This document shows, in pieces, positions 1-9,400 of a DNA stretch of 64,000 nucleotides (position 1 is the first letter of the stretch; every line of letters starts with the position of its first letter). This DNA comes from Allopusillimonas ginsengisoli (GTDB lineage: Bacteria; Pseudomonadota; Gammaproteobacteria; Burkholderiales; Burkholderiaceae_B), in assembly GCF_004153455.1 (NCBI RefSeq), contig NZ_SDQE01000008.1, positions 62,001-126,000 on the forward strand, written 5' to 3'. The position numbers and the translations under genes are program-made. The notes beneath the pieces are model-generated. The model was not told the DNA's origin and made no database searches. It saw nothing but the letters and a program-made list of their open reading frames with translations.

Positions 1-547
1 TCGGCGCGCCATAGGCCGAAGCGACCCCTGCCGCCGCACCGCAGGCCACCAGCAAGCGCAGCCGCGAGGTGCTGAAATACGTGAAACGCCCAATGGTGGA
101 GGCGCTGAGCGAGGCCAAATGCACCATCGCGCCCTCTCGCCCTATAGAGCCGCCGGACACCACGGTAAACAGGGAGGACAGGGAACGTAACAGACCTTGC
201 CGGATGGAAAGGCGACCGTCGCCGATGGCCACCGCTTCCATGTAGTCTGAATTGGCGCTCCCGCTGACCCGCGCCGCCGCCCACAGCAATATGCCCGCGA
301 TAACGCCGCCCACTGCGGGAAACAGCAGGCGCCCATACCAGGGCAGGCTCTTGGTGACCCCGACGATGGAACCGCTTTGCCCAGTGGCCAGCGATTGGAG
401 CAAGCGCATGCCTTCGTGGAAGGCTATGGTGGACAACGCCCCCAGCACGCCCACCAGCGCGGCCCAGCACAGCATGGCGGGCAGATCGGACAGCCAGGAA
501 TAGCCAGCCAACTGCCGGCGCATGGACTGCACACTGTTGCGGATCAT
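1..547 (-). CDS. clcB: ClcB-type voltage-gated chloride channel, N-terminal part
   Basis: This is the N-terminal ~182 residues of a CLC-family anion channel/transporter of the inner membrane; the rest lies beyond the left window edge. The conserved CLC motif GSIGREG is visible around residue 145, preceded by SDYMEA, which resembles the ClcB subfamily rather than ClcA. Hydrophobic segments before it fit the first CLC helices. I chose the ATG at 547. The frame stays open upstream to a TTG at 574, which would add nine residues (LRLFSYGPF) and is a plausible alternative start. The gene is divergent from the response regulator at 658. The family is clear; the exact start is not. Confidence 0.85.
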   Translation of the reverse strand, partial: MIRNSVQSMRRQLAGYSWLSDLPAMLCWAALVGVLGALSTIAFHEGMRLLQSLATGQSGSIVGVTKSLPWYGRLLFPAVGGVIAGILLWAAARVSGSANSDYMEAVAIGDGRLSIRQGLLRSLSSLFTVVSGGSIGREGAMVHLASLSASTIGRFTYFSTSRLRLLVACGAAAGVASAYGAP

Positions 548-657
548 AAAGGGTCCATAGGAAAAGAGTCGCAAACCATACCGCAAGCGGTGTATCTATT
601 TCAATTGATTTCCATGCGCTTGCGCAGCGCAGTGGTCCCGGGGCACACTTGCAACAT

Positions 658-1359
658 ATGGAAAACTCCCTTGTAAAAGTGTTGGTCGTCGACGATGACC
701 CTGCCTTGCGTCAGCTTCTGGCAGATTACCTGAACCGCCACAACTATGACACGTTGCTGGCGCCAGACGCCAGCGACCTGCCGGAACGCATACAGCGGTA
801 TTCGCCGGATCTCATCGTGCTGGACCGCATGATGCCGGATGGCGACGGCGCGGAAGCCTGCCGCAAGCTGCGCCAGCAAGGCGAGGACATCCCCGTCATT
901 TTACTGACCGCGCGCGACGAAACCGTCGACCGCGTCATTGGCCTGGAAGCCGGCGCCGACGACTACCTGGGCAAGCCCTTCGACCCGCGCGAGCTGCTGG
1001 CGCGTATCGAAGCTGTGCTTCGTCGCAAAAAGGGCGCGTCGGCCCTCAACAAGGACAAACCGGTGGCATTTGGGCCGTTTGTCTTTGACCCTGCCACACG
1101 CCAGTTGTCCAGGGGCGAAGAAATCATCAAACTGACGGGCGGCGAGGTCAATCTGCTCGAGGCGCTGGTCGGCAACCCAGGCAAGCCTTTGTCACGTGAC
1201 CGCCTGCTGGCCCTGGCGCGGGACGACGACGAAGGCGAACGCAATGACCGTGCCATCGACATCGCCATCCTTCGACTGCGGCGGGCCATCGAAGACGATC
1301 CAAAACAGCCGCGCTGGATCCAGACCGTGTGGGGTGTCGGCTACCGCTTCTCGCCCTGA
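658..1359 (+). CDS. OmpR-family response regulator
   Basis: This 233-residue DNA-binding response regulator has an N-terminal receiver domain and a C-terminal winged helix. The receiver shows the acidic cluster VDDD (residues 11-14), the phospho-acceptor Asp56 in VLDRMMP, and the conserved Lys in YLGKPF. The C-terminal part ends in the typical VWGVGYRF of OmpR/PhoB effector domains. The ATG at 658 is used; a TTG at 649 is in frame upstream but has no better ribosome binding site. The partner histidine kinase starts four bases after the stop, so the pair forms one operon. Sequence style suggests the OmpR/EnvZ branch, but the target genes cannot be told from sequence. Confidence 0.93.
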   Translation: MENSLVKVLVVDDDPALRQLLADYLNRHNYDTLLAPDASDLPERIQRYSPDLIVLDRMMPDGDGAEACRKLRQQGEDIPVILLTARDETVDRVIGLEAGADDYLGKPFDPRELLARIEAVLRRKKGASALNKDKPVAFGPFVFDPATRQLSRGEEIIKLTGGEVNLLEALVGNPGKPLSRDRLLALARDDDEGERNDRAIDIAILRLRRAIEDDPKQPRWIQTVWGVGYRFSP

Positions 1360-1363
1360 CACC

Positions 1364-2764
1364 ATGAAACTGCGTGCGCTGTTGCCCCGCTCCCTGCATG
1401 CCCGCATGGTGCTGCTGACCCTGGCGACGATACTGCTGGTGCAGGCAGCCACCTTTGCCACGGTCGCCTATTATCGCAAGAAGTTCACCGAAGAAGTTGC
1501 CGTGGAGATGACGGCGACCACGATTCGAACCTTGCGCGCATCGCTGGCTGAGATCCCCAGCGGCGAGCGCGCCGATTTCGTGCAACGCGCTTCGCAAAAC
1601 CAGTGGCGGCTCTGGTCGCGCAGCCTGCCATCGGACGCCAGCGTCGAAGGCCGCCGAGGGCCGCCGCCCCGTCATCGCCACCCTGAGCCGCCCGCGCCAG
1701 CCAACGACATCCGGGACAACCTGCGCGGCTTCATCAACGCGCTGAACCGGCGGCTGAACGACGATACCCGTGTCGCACTGTCGCGGGGGCCGACACCGCG
1801 CCTGTATATTTCGCTGCTGCCTGATGCCAACCTGCAGGAGGCCGAATATAGCCGCGAATGGCTGGTGATCCCGCTGGATCGCATTGCGCCACCCGTGTCC
1901 ACCCCTGTCATTGTGGTGTGGCTGACGGGCATGGGCTTGTTGCTGCTGCTGTCGGCCGCATTTTCCTGGCATATCACGCGCCCGCTGACGCGCTTGGCCA
2001 AAGCCGCCGATCAGTATGCCGCAGGGCAGCCGGCCCGCGTAACGCCATCGGGCCCGCGCGAAACACGCGTGCTGGGAGAACGATTCAATGCCATGCTGGA
2101 CACCCTGGCCCAGACCAGTGAAGTGCAGCGTACGCTGCTGGCTGGCTTGCCGCACGATCTCAAAGGCCCGTTATCGCGGATGTGGCTGCGCATCGAAATG
2201 ACCAATGACGCGACACTCAAGGAAGGCATGCGCAAAGACCTTCAGGATATGCAGCGCATGGTAGACCAGTTTATCGGGTTTGTGCGCGGCTCGGATCCTG
2301 GTTCATACAAGTTTGCGCCCCTTGTGCTGAACACATGGCTGGAAGAGCAAGTACTGGCCTGGGAAAGCGCCGGCAGCCCCGTGAAGCTGGTGCGCAATGT
2401 GCGTCAGCCGCTGAGCATGCAGGCAGACCGCGCTGCCCTGGGCCGTCTGCTGGACAATCTCATCACCAATGCCCTCAATCACGGCGCACCGCCGGTGGAA
2501 ATCGCGCTCGGCATCCGGGAGGCCCACGCCTTGATTACCGTCTCCGATCACGGCACCGGCATCAGCGCGCAGCGCAGAACCGAAGCGCTCAGGCCGTTCT
2601 CACGCCTGGACGATGCGCGGACACGCACCGGATCAGTGGGCCTGGGGCTCGCCCTGGCGGAGGCCATCGTCGGCGCGCATCATGGCACGCTGGAACTGGG
2701 CGAAGCAAAATCCGGCGGGCTTGAGGTCCGTATTACCCTGCCACTGCCCGACCAGCCAAGCTGA
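1364..2764 (+). CDS. EnvZ-like sensor histidine kinase
   Basis: A 466-residue inner-membrane histidine kinase that should phosphorylate the adjacent response regulator. It has an N-terminal transmembrane helix (about residues 14-35), a periplasmic loop rich in Arg and Pro, a second transmembrane helix near 190-210, a HAMP linker (ITRPLTRLAKAADQYAAG), an H box with HDLKGPLSRM, an N box NLITNALNHG, a G1 box DHGTGIS and a G2 box VGLGLALAEAI. The compact HisKA and the order of boxes resemble EnvZ. The ATG at 1364 follows the regulator stop at once; the frame is open to 1196, but that extension overlaps the regulator and is not believed. Confidence 0.92.
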   Translation: MKLRALLPRSLHARMVLLTLATILLVQAATFATVAYYRKKFTEEVAVEMTATTIRTLRASLAEIPSGERADFVQRASQNQWRLWSRSLPSDASVEGRRGPPPRHRHPEPPAPANDIRDNLRGFINALNRRLNDDTRVALSRGPTPRLYISLLPDANLQEAEYSREWLVIPLDRIAPPVSTPVIVVWLTGMGLLLLLSAAFSWHITRPLTRLAKAADQYAAGQPARVTPSGPRETRVLGERFNAMLDTLAQTSEVQRTLLAGLPHDLKGPLSRMWLRIEMTNDATLKEGMRKDLQDMQRMVDQFIGFVRGSDPGSYKFAPLVLNTWLEEQVLAWESAGSPVKLVRNVRQPLSMQADRAALGRLLDNLITNALNHGAPPVEIALGIREAHALITVSDHGTGISAQRRTEALRPFSRLDDARTRTGSVGLGLALAEAIVGAHHGTLELGEAKSGGLEVRITLPLPDQPS

Positions 2765-2773
2765 TCTCTGTCA

Positions 2774-3919
2774 CTATCGCAATGCGTCCGGGCCCGGCTT
2801 GCCCTCCGCCTGCGTGGGTGGCACGCCGGACGCCGCGCGCGGTGCGGACAGCAAAACAGCCTTGGTTGTCTTGCCCTGGAAATCCGGCGGTTCCGGTGGC
2901 CGGGACAAGCCGAACATACGCCAGTAAACGCGCAGATTAAAGATCAGTGCAACAGGCATGGCCACAACTACGCAGGACAGCACCAACCTCAGGGAGGGCA
3001 CTGACGCCGCCGCATCCCACAGGGTGATGTCGTCCAGCACCAGATAGGGGAAGAAGCTGTAGCCCAGGCCCCCCAGCACAATCAGGAAAACCAGCAAGGT
3101 CATGACAAAGGGCAATGCGGTATTGCGATAGCTGCTATGTATCATGCGCTGCAGGCACATCTCGGTAGACACGAAACAGATCAGCAGCACGCCCCACAGG
3201 ATGGGGACCACAGCCGGGTAAGCGCCATCACTCCATTTGAGGAAAATGCCGCCATTGGCGAAGGCCAGCACGACCGTGACACCGACCGCGCCGGCGGCGG
3301 TCCAGCGCACGGCCCGACGGCCCCACATTACCGACCGCGCCCGCAGCTCGCCGCCCACACGCATCATGAGCCAGGCCGACCCAAGCAGGCAGTACGCGGC
3401 GAAAGTGCACAGGCCAATGAACGCCGAAAACCACAAATACCCAGACGCTGTACGGTAGGACACCACGATCTGCGCAAGCAGGAGGCCATGGGACAACGCC
3501 GTCAGCAGGGACCCCGCCGCAAAGCCCGCGAGCCACCGGCTTTGCTGAGGGTGAGGGGAGCGCAACCGCATTTCGAAGGAGATCGAACGCAGCAACACTC
3601 CCAGGCCAAGTAGTGTCAGCGGCAAGTAAAGCTGCCCCATGATGGCGCCCCAGGCGCCGGGAAACGCCGCAAGCAGCAGCCCCAGCCCGAGAAACAGCCA
3701 GAACTCGTTGGCATCGCGCCAGGGACTGAGCAGTCCCAGCATGCGGGGCCGAAGATGGGCCGGCGCAAAGAGCGCCAGGCAGCCCACGCCGATATCGAAA
3801 CCATCCAGCACCGCCGCGGCGACAATAATCGCGAAAAGCAGGACCATGAAAACAAGCGGCATCCAGAAGGATGGATCCTGCACCCCGAAACCCAACGCGC
3901 CGGCGAGCGTATCGATCAT
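2774..3919 (-). CDS. Cytochrome bd-type oxidase subunit II homologue (CydB-like)
   Basis: A 381-residue polytopic membrane protein related to CydB, the second subunit of cytochrome bd oxidases. The CydB hallmark DGFDIGVG is present in the first helix, followed by a degenerate SPWRDANEFWL where canonical CydB has GPVWDGNEVWL, and later LRSISFEMR. About eight to nine hydrophobic segments are visible, then a hydrophilic Pro/Ala-rich tail of about 40 residues. Its start overlaps the stop of the subunit I gene in an ATGA, so the two are translationally coupled. Because the partner seems to lack heme ligands, a normal quinol oxidase role is not assured. The gene converges on the histidine kinase. 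Confidence 0.8.
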   Translation of the reverse strand: MIDTLAGALGFGVQDPSFWMPLVFMVLLFAIIVAAAVLDGFDIGVGCLALFAPAHLRPRMLGLLSPWRDANEFWLFLGLGLLLAAFPGAWGAIMGQLYLPLTLLGLGVLLRSISFEMRLRSPHPQQSRWLAGFAAGSLLTALSHGLLLAQIVVSYRTASGYLWFSAFIGLCTFAAYCLLGSAWLMMRVGGELRARSVMWGRRAVRWTAAGAVGVTVVLAFANGGIFLKWSDGAYPAVVPILWGVLLICFVSTEMCLQRMIHSSYRNTALPFVMTLLVFLIVLGGLGYSFFPYLVLDDITLWDAAASVPSLRLVLSCVVVAMPVALIFNLRVYWRMFGLSRPPEPPDFQGKTTKAVLLSAPRAASGVPPTQAEGKPGPDALR

Positions 3920-5256
3920 GCGCGCCCCCTGCGCCGGGCGACCGGCACCACCCCATAACGGGCAATATGCCTGACTGTTTGAAGGAAGCCTCCGACGAAC
4001 AGGACATAAAGGGCCGCGAACGCCAGCAGACCACCTGTCAGAACGCCTGCCGATGTGGCGCCGGTGACTTCATCGACGGTAATCGTGCCGTTGACGACGT
4101 AGGGATAGGCGCCCAGCAAAAGATGCGCGACCCCGGCCAGTACCATGCCCCAGGCCAGGAAGGCCATGCCGGTGAGCAGGTGACGCCATCCACGCGACAG
4201 TGCGCCAGGATCATAGGCATGGCGCCGCGCCCGCCATCCCGTAAGCCAGGCGGTCGCGGCCATCAACATGCCCGCCAGCACAGCCAGGCGGAATGACCAG
4301 AATGTGGCGGCGACCGGCGGGGCCATGCCCAAAAACTGATCCAGCCCGCGCAATTCCCCCTGCTCGTCCTTGCCCAGCCACCGGCCACCCGCATGCCGCC
4401 ATAGCCAGGCCGCGCGATTGGTACCCGATGCCGCGTCTGGCCAGGCCAGCAGCACGAGATCCGGCTGCTGGCCGCTGTCCCAATAGCCCGTGGTCGCCGC
4501 CGCCTTGGCGGGCTGATAGCGCGCGCTGACCAGGCCTGAGCCCGCCACGCAAGCCACCTGCAACACAATGCAAACGCAGGCGAGCCGGACGGCGGTGCGA
4601 AAGGCAAGCCGCTGGCATTCTTCGGAAGGATGTCGCAGAGACTGGGCTGCGACAACGCCCATGACCAGAAAGGCAGCGAGCAAAAGCCCTCCCACCGTAA
4701 ACATGCCGACATACCAGGGCATCGCGGGATTGAAAATAACAGCCATCCAATCGCTTACCCGGTAATGGTCGTCCTGCATGACGGCGCCCATGGGCACGTG
4801 CATCCATGAGACCAGCGCCAGCAGCCAGAACACCATGACCTGCGCGCCGACCGCGACCATGACGACCACCGTGGCATGTGCTTTGTCGGACAGCTGACGC
4901 TCGCCGAACAGCATGGCGCCCAGAAAGCAGGACTTGAAAATAAAGACTGAGGTGACGCCTGCCGCGAGCAACGGACCGGCGACATCGCCGATTTTGCCCA
5001 TCAGGGCTGGCCAAAGACTGCCAAACTGGATGAGCACAGGCAAACCCGAGGCAAATCCCAGGAAGAACGCCAGGGCAAACACCCTCACCCAGAAACGATA
5101 GGCAGCCATCCACGTGCCCGCAGGCGCGAAAAGCGACCGGATCCGGAAATACGCAAGCATCCAGGCCAAGCCCAGCGCCATCATCAGAAAGAGCGCCATG
5201 AAGCCAAGACTGGAATAAAACTGTATCTGCGATAACCACAGCGTCGTATGCGTCAT
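3916..5256 (-). CDS. Divergent cytochrome bd-type subunit I homologue (CydA-like) lacking canonical heme ligands
   Basis: A 446-residue membrane protein recognisable as CydA-related by LSQIQF at the N-terminus, IQFGSLW, SWMHVPMG and the paired CydB-like gene. By eye alignment with E. coli CydA, heme ligand His19 corresponds to Met20, His186 to Met185 (in NPAMPWYVGM), Met393 to Ala (in FWSFRLAVL), Glu99 to Ala99, and Glu107 to Lys108 (FKSCFLG instead of FLESTFLG). The GRQPW motif is replaced by GAYPY. The ATG at 5256 is preferred over the in-frame upstream start at 5307 because it places LSQIQF near the N-terminus as in the family. It may be a distant branch of the bd superfamily with altered or absent hemes. 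Confidence 0.75.
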   Translation of the reverse strand: MTHTTLWLSQIQFYSSLGFMALFLMMALGLAWMLAYFRIRSLFAPAGTWMAAYRFWVRVFALAFFLGFASGLPVLIQFGSLWPALMGKIGDVAGPLLAAGVTSVFIFKSCFLGAMLFGERQLSDKAHATVVVMVAVGAQVMVFWLLALVSWMHVPMGAVMQDDHYRVSDWMAVIFNPAMPWYVGMFTVGGLLLAAFLVMGVVAAQSLRHPSEECQRLAFRTAVRLACVCIVLQVACVAGSGLVSARYQPAKAAATTGYWDSGQQPDLVLLAWPDAASGTNRAAWLWRHAGGRWLGKDEQGELRGLDQFLGMAPPVAATFWSFRLAVLAGMLMAATAWLTGWRARRHAYDPGALSRGWRHLLTGMAFLAWGMVLAGVAHLLLGAYPYVVNGTITVDEVTGATSAGVLTGGLLAFAALYVLFVGGFLQTVRHIARYGVVPVARRRGRA

Positions 5257-5361
5257 GGGCGCTAGTTTAGAGCGAGATCGGCATTTGTAAACCCGCTGTG
5301 GCAGCAAAAGTTTGCGAACGTGGCAAAATGCTTACTTTGCCCCTGTAACGTTTTCCCAAGT

Positions 5362-7128
5362 ATGACCTCTTCGTCTCCCCCCGCGCCCGCCTCTAATTTC
5401 CTGCGCACCATCATCGATAACGACCTGACCCAGGGCCGTTACGCAGACAAACGCTGGGCTGGACGGCCGGGCCCGGCAGCCGTGCAGGCGCAGGGCGAAC
5501 CCGATACCGCCCGCATCCGCACGCGCTTTCCGCCAGAACCCAATGGCTACCTGCACATCGGGCATGCCAAGAGCATCTGCCTGAATTTCGGCCTGGCGCG
5601 CGACTATGGCGGCGCCTGCCATCTGCGTTTCGACGACACCAATCCCGAAAAAGAAGAAGATGAGTACGTGCACGCCATCATCGACATGGTGAAATGGCTG
5701 GGCTTTGACTGGCACTATGCCAACGAAAACAACTGTTACTTTGCCAGCGACTACTTCGGCTTCATGTATCAGTTCGCCGAGGCGCTGATCAGTGCGGGGT
5801 TGGCCTATGTAGACGAACAGACTGCCGACGAGATCCGCGCCACCCGCGGCACGCTCACCGAAAAAGGCAGTAACTCGCCCTGGCGGGACCGCCCCGCAGA
5901 CGAGTCGCTGCGTTTGCTGCGCGAGATGCGCGACGGCCAGCATCCCGACGGGAGCATGGCGCTGCGGGCCAAGATCGACATGAGCTCGCCCAACATGAAT
6001 ATGCGCGATCCGGTGCTGTACCGCATCCGGCATGTGCCTCATCATCGCACTGGCAGCGCATGGTGCATCTATCCCATGTATTCCTGGGCTCACCCTGTCG
6101 AAGACGCGCTGGAAGGCATTACGCACAGTATCTGCACGCTGGAATTCGAAGACCAGCGCCCCTTCTACGACTGGATACTCAATCACCTGGCGGATCTGGG
6201 GCAACTGGCGCATCCACTGCCACGGCAGCATGAATTCGCACGGCTCAACCTGACCTATGTCATCACCAGCAAGCGTAAACTGCTGCAACTGGTGCGTGAA
6301 GGCCGTGTCAGCGGGTGGGACGATCCGCGCATGCCGACGCTGGCGGGCCTGCGCCGCCGGGGGTACACCCCTTCGTCCATCCGTCTTTTCTGCGAGCGAT
6401 TGGGCGTCTCCAAATCCGACTCTCGCATTGACTACAGCCTGCTGGAGCAAGCATTGCGCGACGATCTGGACCCGATCGCGCCCCGCGCCGTCGCTGTGCT
6501 CGATCCCATCAAACTGGTGCTCACCAATTATCCTGAAGGTCAGACCGAGCTCTGCCATGCGCCAGGCAATCCGCACGACCCTCAAGCCGGCACACGCGAA
6601 TTCCCGCTGTCGCGCGAGCTCTGGATTGAGCGCGATGATTTTCGCGAGGAACCGCCGAAGAAATATTTCCGGCTGTTTCCGGGCAACACAGTGCGGCTCA
6701 AGTATGGTTATATCGTACGCTGCACCGGCTGCATCAAGGATGAACATGGTAATGTCACCGAAGTCCATGCAGAATATCTGCCTGACACCAAGAGCGGCAC
6801 GCCAGGGGCGGATTCCGTCAAGGTCAAGGGCAACATCACCTGGGTGAGCGCCGCGCATGCCGTTTCCGCTGAGGTGCGCCTCTACGATCGCCTGTTCATG
6901 GATCCGCATCCCGATGCAGGCGATAGGGATTTTCTGCAGGCGCTCAATCCAGACTCTTGTCGGGTGCAGCAAGCCTGGCTTGAACCAGGTGTGCAGGCGG
7001 TGCCAGGTACGGTATGGCAGTTTGAACGGTTAGGCTATTTCGTGGCAGACCGCGAAGACTCCACGCCTGAACAGCCTGTGATCAACCGCGCGGTCACGCT
7101 CAGGGATTCCTGGGCACAGAAGTCGTAG
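5362..7128 (+). CDS. glnS: Glutaminyl-tRNA synthetase
   Basis: Charges tRNA-Gln with glutamine in the cytoplasm. The 588-residue product is a class I synthetase with the HIGH-type motif PPEPNGYLHIGHAKS near residue 55 and the KMSKS-type motif ITSKRKL near 300, followed by the two beta-barrel anticodon-binding domains typical of GlnRS. FDDTNPEKEEDEYV, a GlnRS/GluRS signature, is also present. The ATG at 5362 matches the expected N-terminal FLRTIIDNDL context; an upstream in-frame start at 5320 would add 14 unrelated residues. The protein is slightly longer than E. coli GlnRS (554), mostly from the N-terminal tail. Divergent from the cyd-like operon. Confidence 0.97.
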   Translation: MTSSSPPAPASNFLRTIIDNDLTQGRYADKRWAGRPGPAAVQAQGEPDTARIRTRFPPEPNGYLHIGHAKSICLNFGLARDYGGACHLRFDDTNPEKEEDEYVHAIIDMVKWLGFDWHYANENNCYFASDYFGFMYQFAEALISAGLAYVDEQTADEIRATRGTLTEKGSNSPWRDRPADESLRLLREMRDGQHPDGSMALRAKIDMSSPNMNMRDPVLYRIRHVPHHRTGSAWCIYPMYSWAHPVEDALEGITHSICTLEFEDQRPFYDWILNHLADLGQLAHPLPRQHEFARLNLTYVITSKRKLLQLVREGRVSGWDDPRMPTLAGLRRRGYTPSSIRLFCERLGVSKSDSRIDYSLLEQALRDDLDPIAPRAVAVLDPIKLVLTNYPEGQTELCHAPGNPHDPQAGTREFPLSRELWIERDDFREEPPKKYFRLFPGNTVRLKYGYIVRCTGCIKDEHGNVTEVHAEYLPDTKSGTPGADSVKVKGNITWVSAAHAVSAEVRLYDRLFMDPHPDAGDRDFLQALNPDSCRVQQAWLEPGVQAVPGTVWQFERLGYFVADREDSTPEQPVINRAVTLRDSWAQKS

Positions 7129-7152
7129 CACCTGGGCAGCAAACAGAGAATG

Positions 7153-7176
7153 CCGGGGTTGGCATGAACACCCCGG
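7153..7176 (+). terminator. Possible weak terminator after glnS
   Basis: A seven-base-pair stem CCGGGGT / ACCCCGG with a ten-base loop lies 25 bases after glnS. It lacks a clean T tract (TCCGCTCAATTTTC follows), so termination is uncertain. Confidence 0.35.
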
Positions 7177-7206
7177 TCCGCTCAATTTTCGTGAGTAAGA
7201 CTAGCA

Positions 7207-8091
7207 GTGAACGATTCCTCTTCATCCCGAAAAAATCCGGCCGCGCTTGATTTCAAGAGCGCCACCCTGTATGCAGTGCGGGTCGTGCTGCACAGCGATG
7301 ACACAGGATCGCTGATTGATGCGCTGGACACGCGCATGAACGACGCGGGCGCCTTTTTTGAAAACGAACCGGTGGTTGTGGATGCCAGCCAGCTGGATAC
7401 CGTCATTGATTGGGCCACGCTGATCCAGGCCCTGAAGCAACACCGCCTGCACCCGGTCGGCGTTGTCGCCGAAGGAGCGAATCTCGACGCTGCCGTTGCG
7501 CAAGGGCTGGCTTCTGTCGATCTGGCCAACCCCGTGCCCCGGCCCAAGGCCACGCCCGCGCCCGAATCAGACATGCCGGTCGTCGCACCGCCGCGCAGCG
7601 AAGCTGCGCCAACCGCTGCGGCGCCGGCCGAAAACCAGGGCAAGGCAAAGAAATCCGGCGGCGGCAAGCGCGGGGCGTCCGAGGCTGTCTCGACGCGTTC
7701 TCAAACCACTGCCGCAGCAGCAACCTCTCCCGACAGCCAGCTTCCAGAGATCGCGCCGGCCGCCATGGTCATCAACCGGCCATTGCGTTCTGGCCAGCGT
7801 ATTTACGCCCGCAACACCGATCTGATTGTCATCGGCGTGGTCAGCCAGGGTGCGGAAGTCATCGCAGACGGTAACATACATGTTTACGGGCCCTTGCGGG
7901 GCAAGGCCATGGCGGGCGCGCGCGGCGACACCTGCGCACGCATTTTCACCACGCAGCTGGATCCAGAATTACTGGCCATCGCCGGTGTTTATCGGGTCAT
8001 AGAAACTCGCCTGGACGAGTCTCTGCACAACCGCCCCGCCATTATTCAACTGGACGAAGACAGGCTAAAGATCAACCCGCTGGACAAGTAA
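7207..8091 (+). CDS. minC: Septum site-determining protein MinC
   Basis: Inhibitor of FtsZ polymerisation that blocks division at the poles together with MinD. The 294-residue protein has an N-terminal MinC domain (about 10-105, LDFKSATLYAVRVV onward), a Pro/Ala/Lys-rich linker (about 105-180), and the C-terminal beta-helix domain with the typical RSGQRIYARNTDLIVIG and HVYGPLRGKAMAGA. The linker makes it longer than E. coli MinC (231). The start is GTG at 7207; no ATG fits. The minCDE order with a 117-base gap before minD is the usual one. Confidence 0.95.
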   Translation: MNDSSSSRKNPAALDFKSATLYAVRVVLHSDDTGSLIDALDTRMNDAGAFFENEPVVVDASQLDTVIDWATLIQALKQHRLHPVGVVAEGANLDAAVAQGLASVDLANPVPRPKATPAPESDMPVVAPPRSEAAPTAAAPAENQGKAKKSGGGKRGASEAVSTRSQTTAAAATSPDSQLPEIAPAAMVINRPLRSGQRIYARNTDLIVIGVVSQGAEVIADGNIHVYGPLRGKAMAGARGDTCARIFTTQLDPELLAIAGVYRVIETRLDESLHNRPAIIQLDEDRLKINPLDK

Positions 8092-8208
8092 CTGTTTCTT
8101 TATTCTTGCCAGCAAACTTTAAATTAGTGCAAGCATGGGTAATTCAGGCTCTGTTTTGAATTACGATTATGTGATTTTTGTGAAAAACCAATAAGGATAC
8201 CTATCGTC

Positions 8209-9024
8209 ATGGCGCGAATTGTTGTGGTGACTTCCGGCAAAGGCGGGGTGGGCAAGACAACCACCAGCGCAAGTTTTGCTTCCGGGCTTGCTATGCGCGG
8301 CCACAAGACCGTGGTCATCGATTTCGACGTCGGTTTGCGCAACCTGGACCTCATCATGGGTTGCGAACGCCGCGTTGTATATGACTTCGTCAATGTCATC
8401 CAGGGAGAGGCCTCACTGAATCAGGCGTTAATCCGGGATAAGCAGCTCGAGAATCTTTTCATCCTGCCCGCTTCGCAAACACGCGACAAGGATGCACTGA
8501 CGCGCGAAGGCGTGGGCAAGGTCCTCGATGATCTGGCCACCATGGATTTCGAATATATCGTCTGCGACTCTCCGGCAGGCATCGAAACCGGCGCCTTGAT
8601 GGCCGCCTATTTTGCCGACGACGCGCTGGTTGTCACCAACCCTGAAGTCTCTTCCGTGCGCGATTCCGATCGCATTCTGGGCATCCTGTCCGCCAAGTCC
8701 CGCAGGGCAGAAAAAGGCGACGATCCCATACAGGAACATTTGCTGCTGACGCGTTACAACGCAAAACGCGTCGCCGAGGGCGAAATGCTCTCCCTGAAAG
8801 ACATTGAAGACATCCTGCGCATCAAGCTGATCGGGGTCATCCCCGAATCCGAATCCGTGCTGCAGGCTTCCAATCAGGGCATCCCCGCCATCCACTTGCG
8901 CGAGAGCGAAGTGGCCCTGGCGTATCAGGATGTGGTTGCACGCTATCTGGGCGAAGAAAAACCCCTGCGCTTCGTCGACTACGAAAAACCGGGCCTCTTT
9001 AAGCGCCTGTTCGGGGGGAAATAA
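8209..9024 (+). CDS. minD: Septum site-determining ATPase MinD
   Basis: Membrane-associated ATPase that recruits MinC and oscillates with MinE. The 271-residue product shows the deviant Walker [10 protein letters not shown] at residues 10-18, [10 protein letters not shown], and the C-terminal amphipathic membrane-targeting helix ending [10 protein letters not shown]. The ATG at 8209 is preceded by AAGGA. minE starts two bases after the stop. Confidence 0.98.
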   Translation: MARIVVVTSGKGGVGKTTTSASFASGLAMRGHKTVVIDFDVGLRNLDLIMGCERRVVYDFVNVIQGEASLNQALIRDKQLENLFILPASQTRDKDALTREGVGKVLDDLATMDFEYIVCDSPAGIETGALMAAYFADDALVVTNPEVSSVRDSDRILGILSAKSRRAEKGDDPIQEHLLLTRYNAKRVAEGEMLSLKDIEDILRIKLIGVIPESESVLQASNQGIPAIHLRESEVALAYQDVVARYLGEEKPLRFVDYEKPGLFKRLFGGK

Positions 9025-9026
9025 AT

Positions 9027-9293
9027 ATGTCCTTGCTGTCTTTTTTCCGCGGTCAGAAGAAAACGTCCGCTACGGTTGCACGTGATCGTCTGCAGCTCAT
9101 TCTCATCAACGAACGCGGCGATGGCGTCACGCCGGATTACCTGCCACGCCTGCAAAAAGAACTGGTCGAGGTCATTTCGCGTTATGTGAAAATCAACCCT
9201 GACGATATCAAGGTCAATCTCGACCGCCAGGATTCACTCGAAATCCTGGAAGTCAAGATTGAAATGCCACAGACCGATGGGGTCAAGGCATAA
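9027..9293 (+). CDS. minE: Cell division topological specificity factor MinE
   Basis: An 88-residue protein that stimulates MinD ATPase and drives its pole-to-pole oscillation, confining division to midcell. The N-terminal SLLSFF amphipathic stretch, the anti-MinCD segment ending [13 protein letters not shown], and the dimerisation domain ([18 protein letters not shown]) are visible. Length matches the family. The start lies two bases after minD in the same operon, and a strong terminator follows. Confidence 0.97.
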   Translation: MSLLSFFRGQKKTSATVARDRLQLILINERGDGVTPDYLPRLQKELVEVISRYVKINPDDIKVNLDRQDSLEILEVKIEMPQTDGVKA

Positions 9294-9311
9294 ACTGCCA
9301 CGTCAAAAAAA

Positions 9312-9340
9312 CTGCCAGGCCTATTCACATTGCCTGGCAG
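9312..9340 (+). terminator. Rho-independent-type terminator of minCDE
   Basis: Perfect nine-base-pair stem CTGCCAGGC / GCCTGGCAG with an 11-base loop, 18 bases after minE, followed by CTTCTTG. It separates minCDE from the convergent lipoprotein gene; the A-rich run at 9305-9311 would act as a U tract for the opposite strand. Confidence 0.7.
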
Positions 9341-9400
9341 CTTCTTGATACGGTGGCTGATCGTCAGCAGGCCTGAGCCTGCTGTGGATGGCGCCGCGTA

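Noticed and set aside
3916-5307. Using 5307 as the start of the CydA-like protein.
   Set aside because: The 17 added residues are basic and unlike the family; the ATG at 5256 places LSQIQF correctly near the N-terminus.
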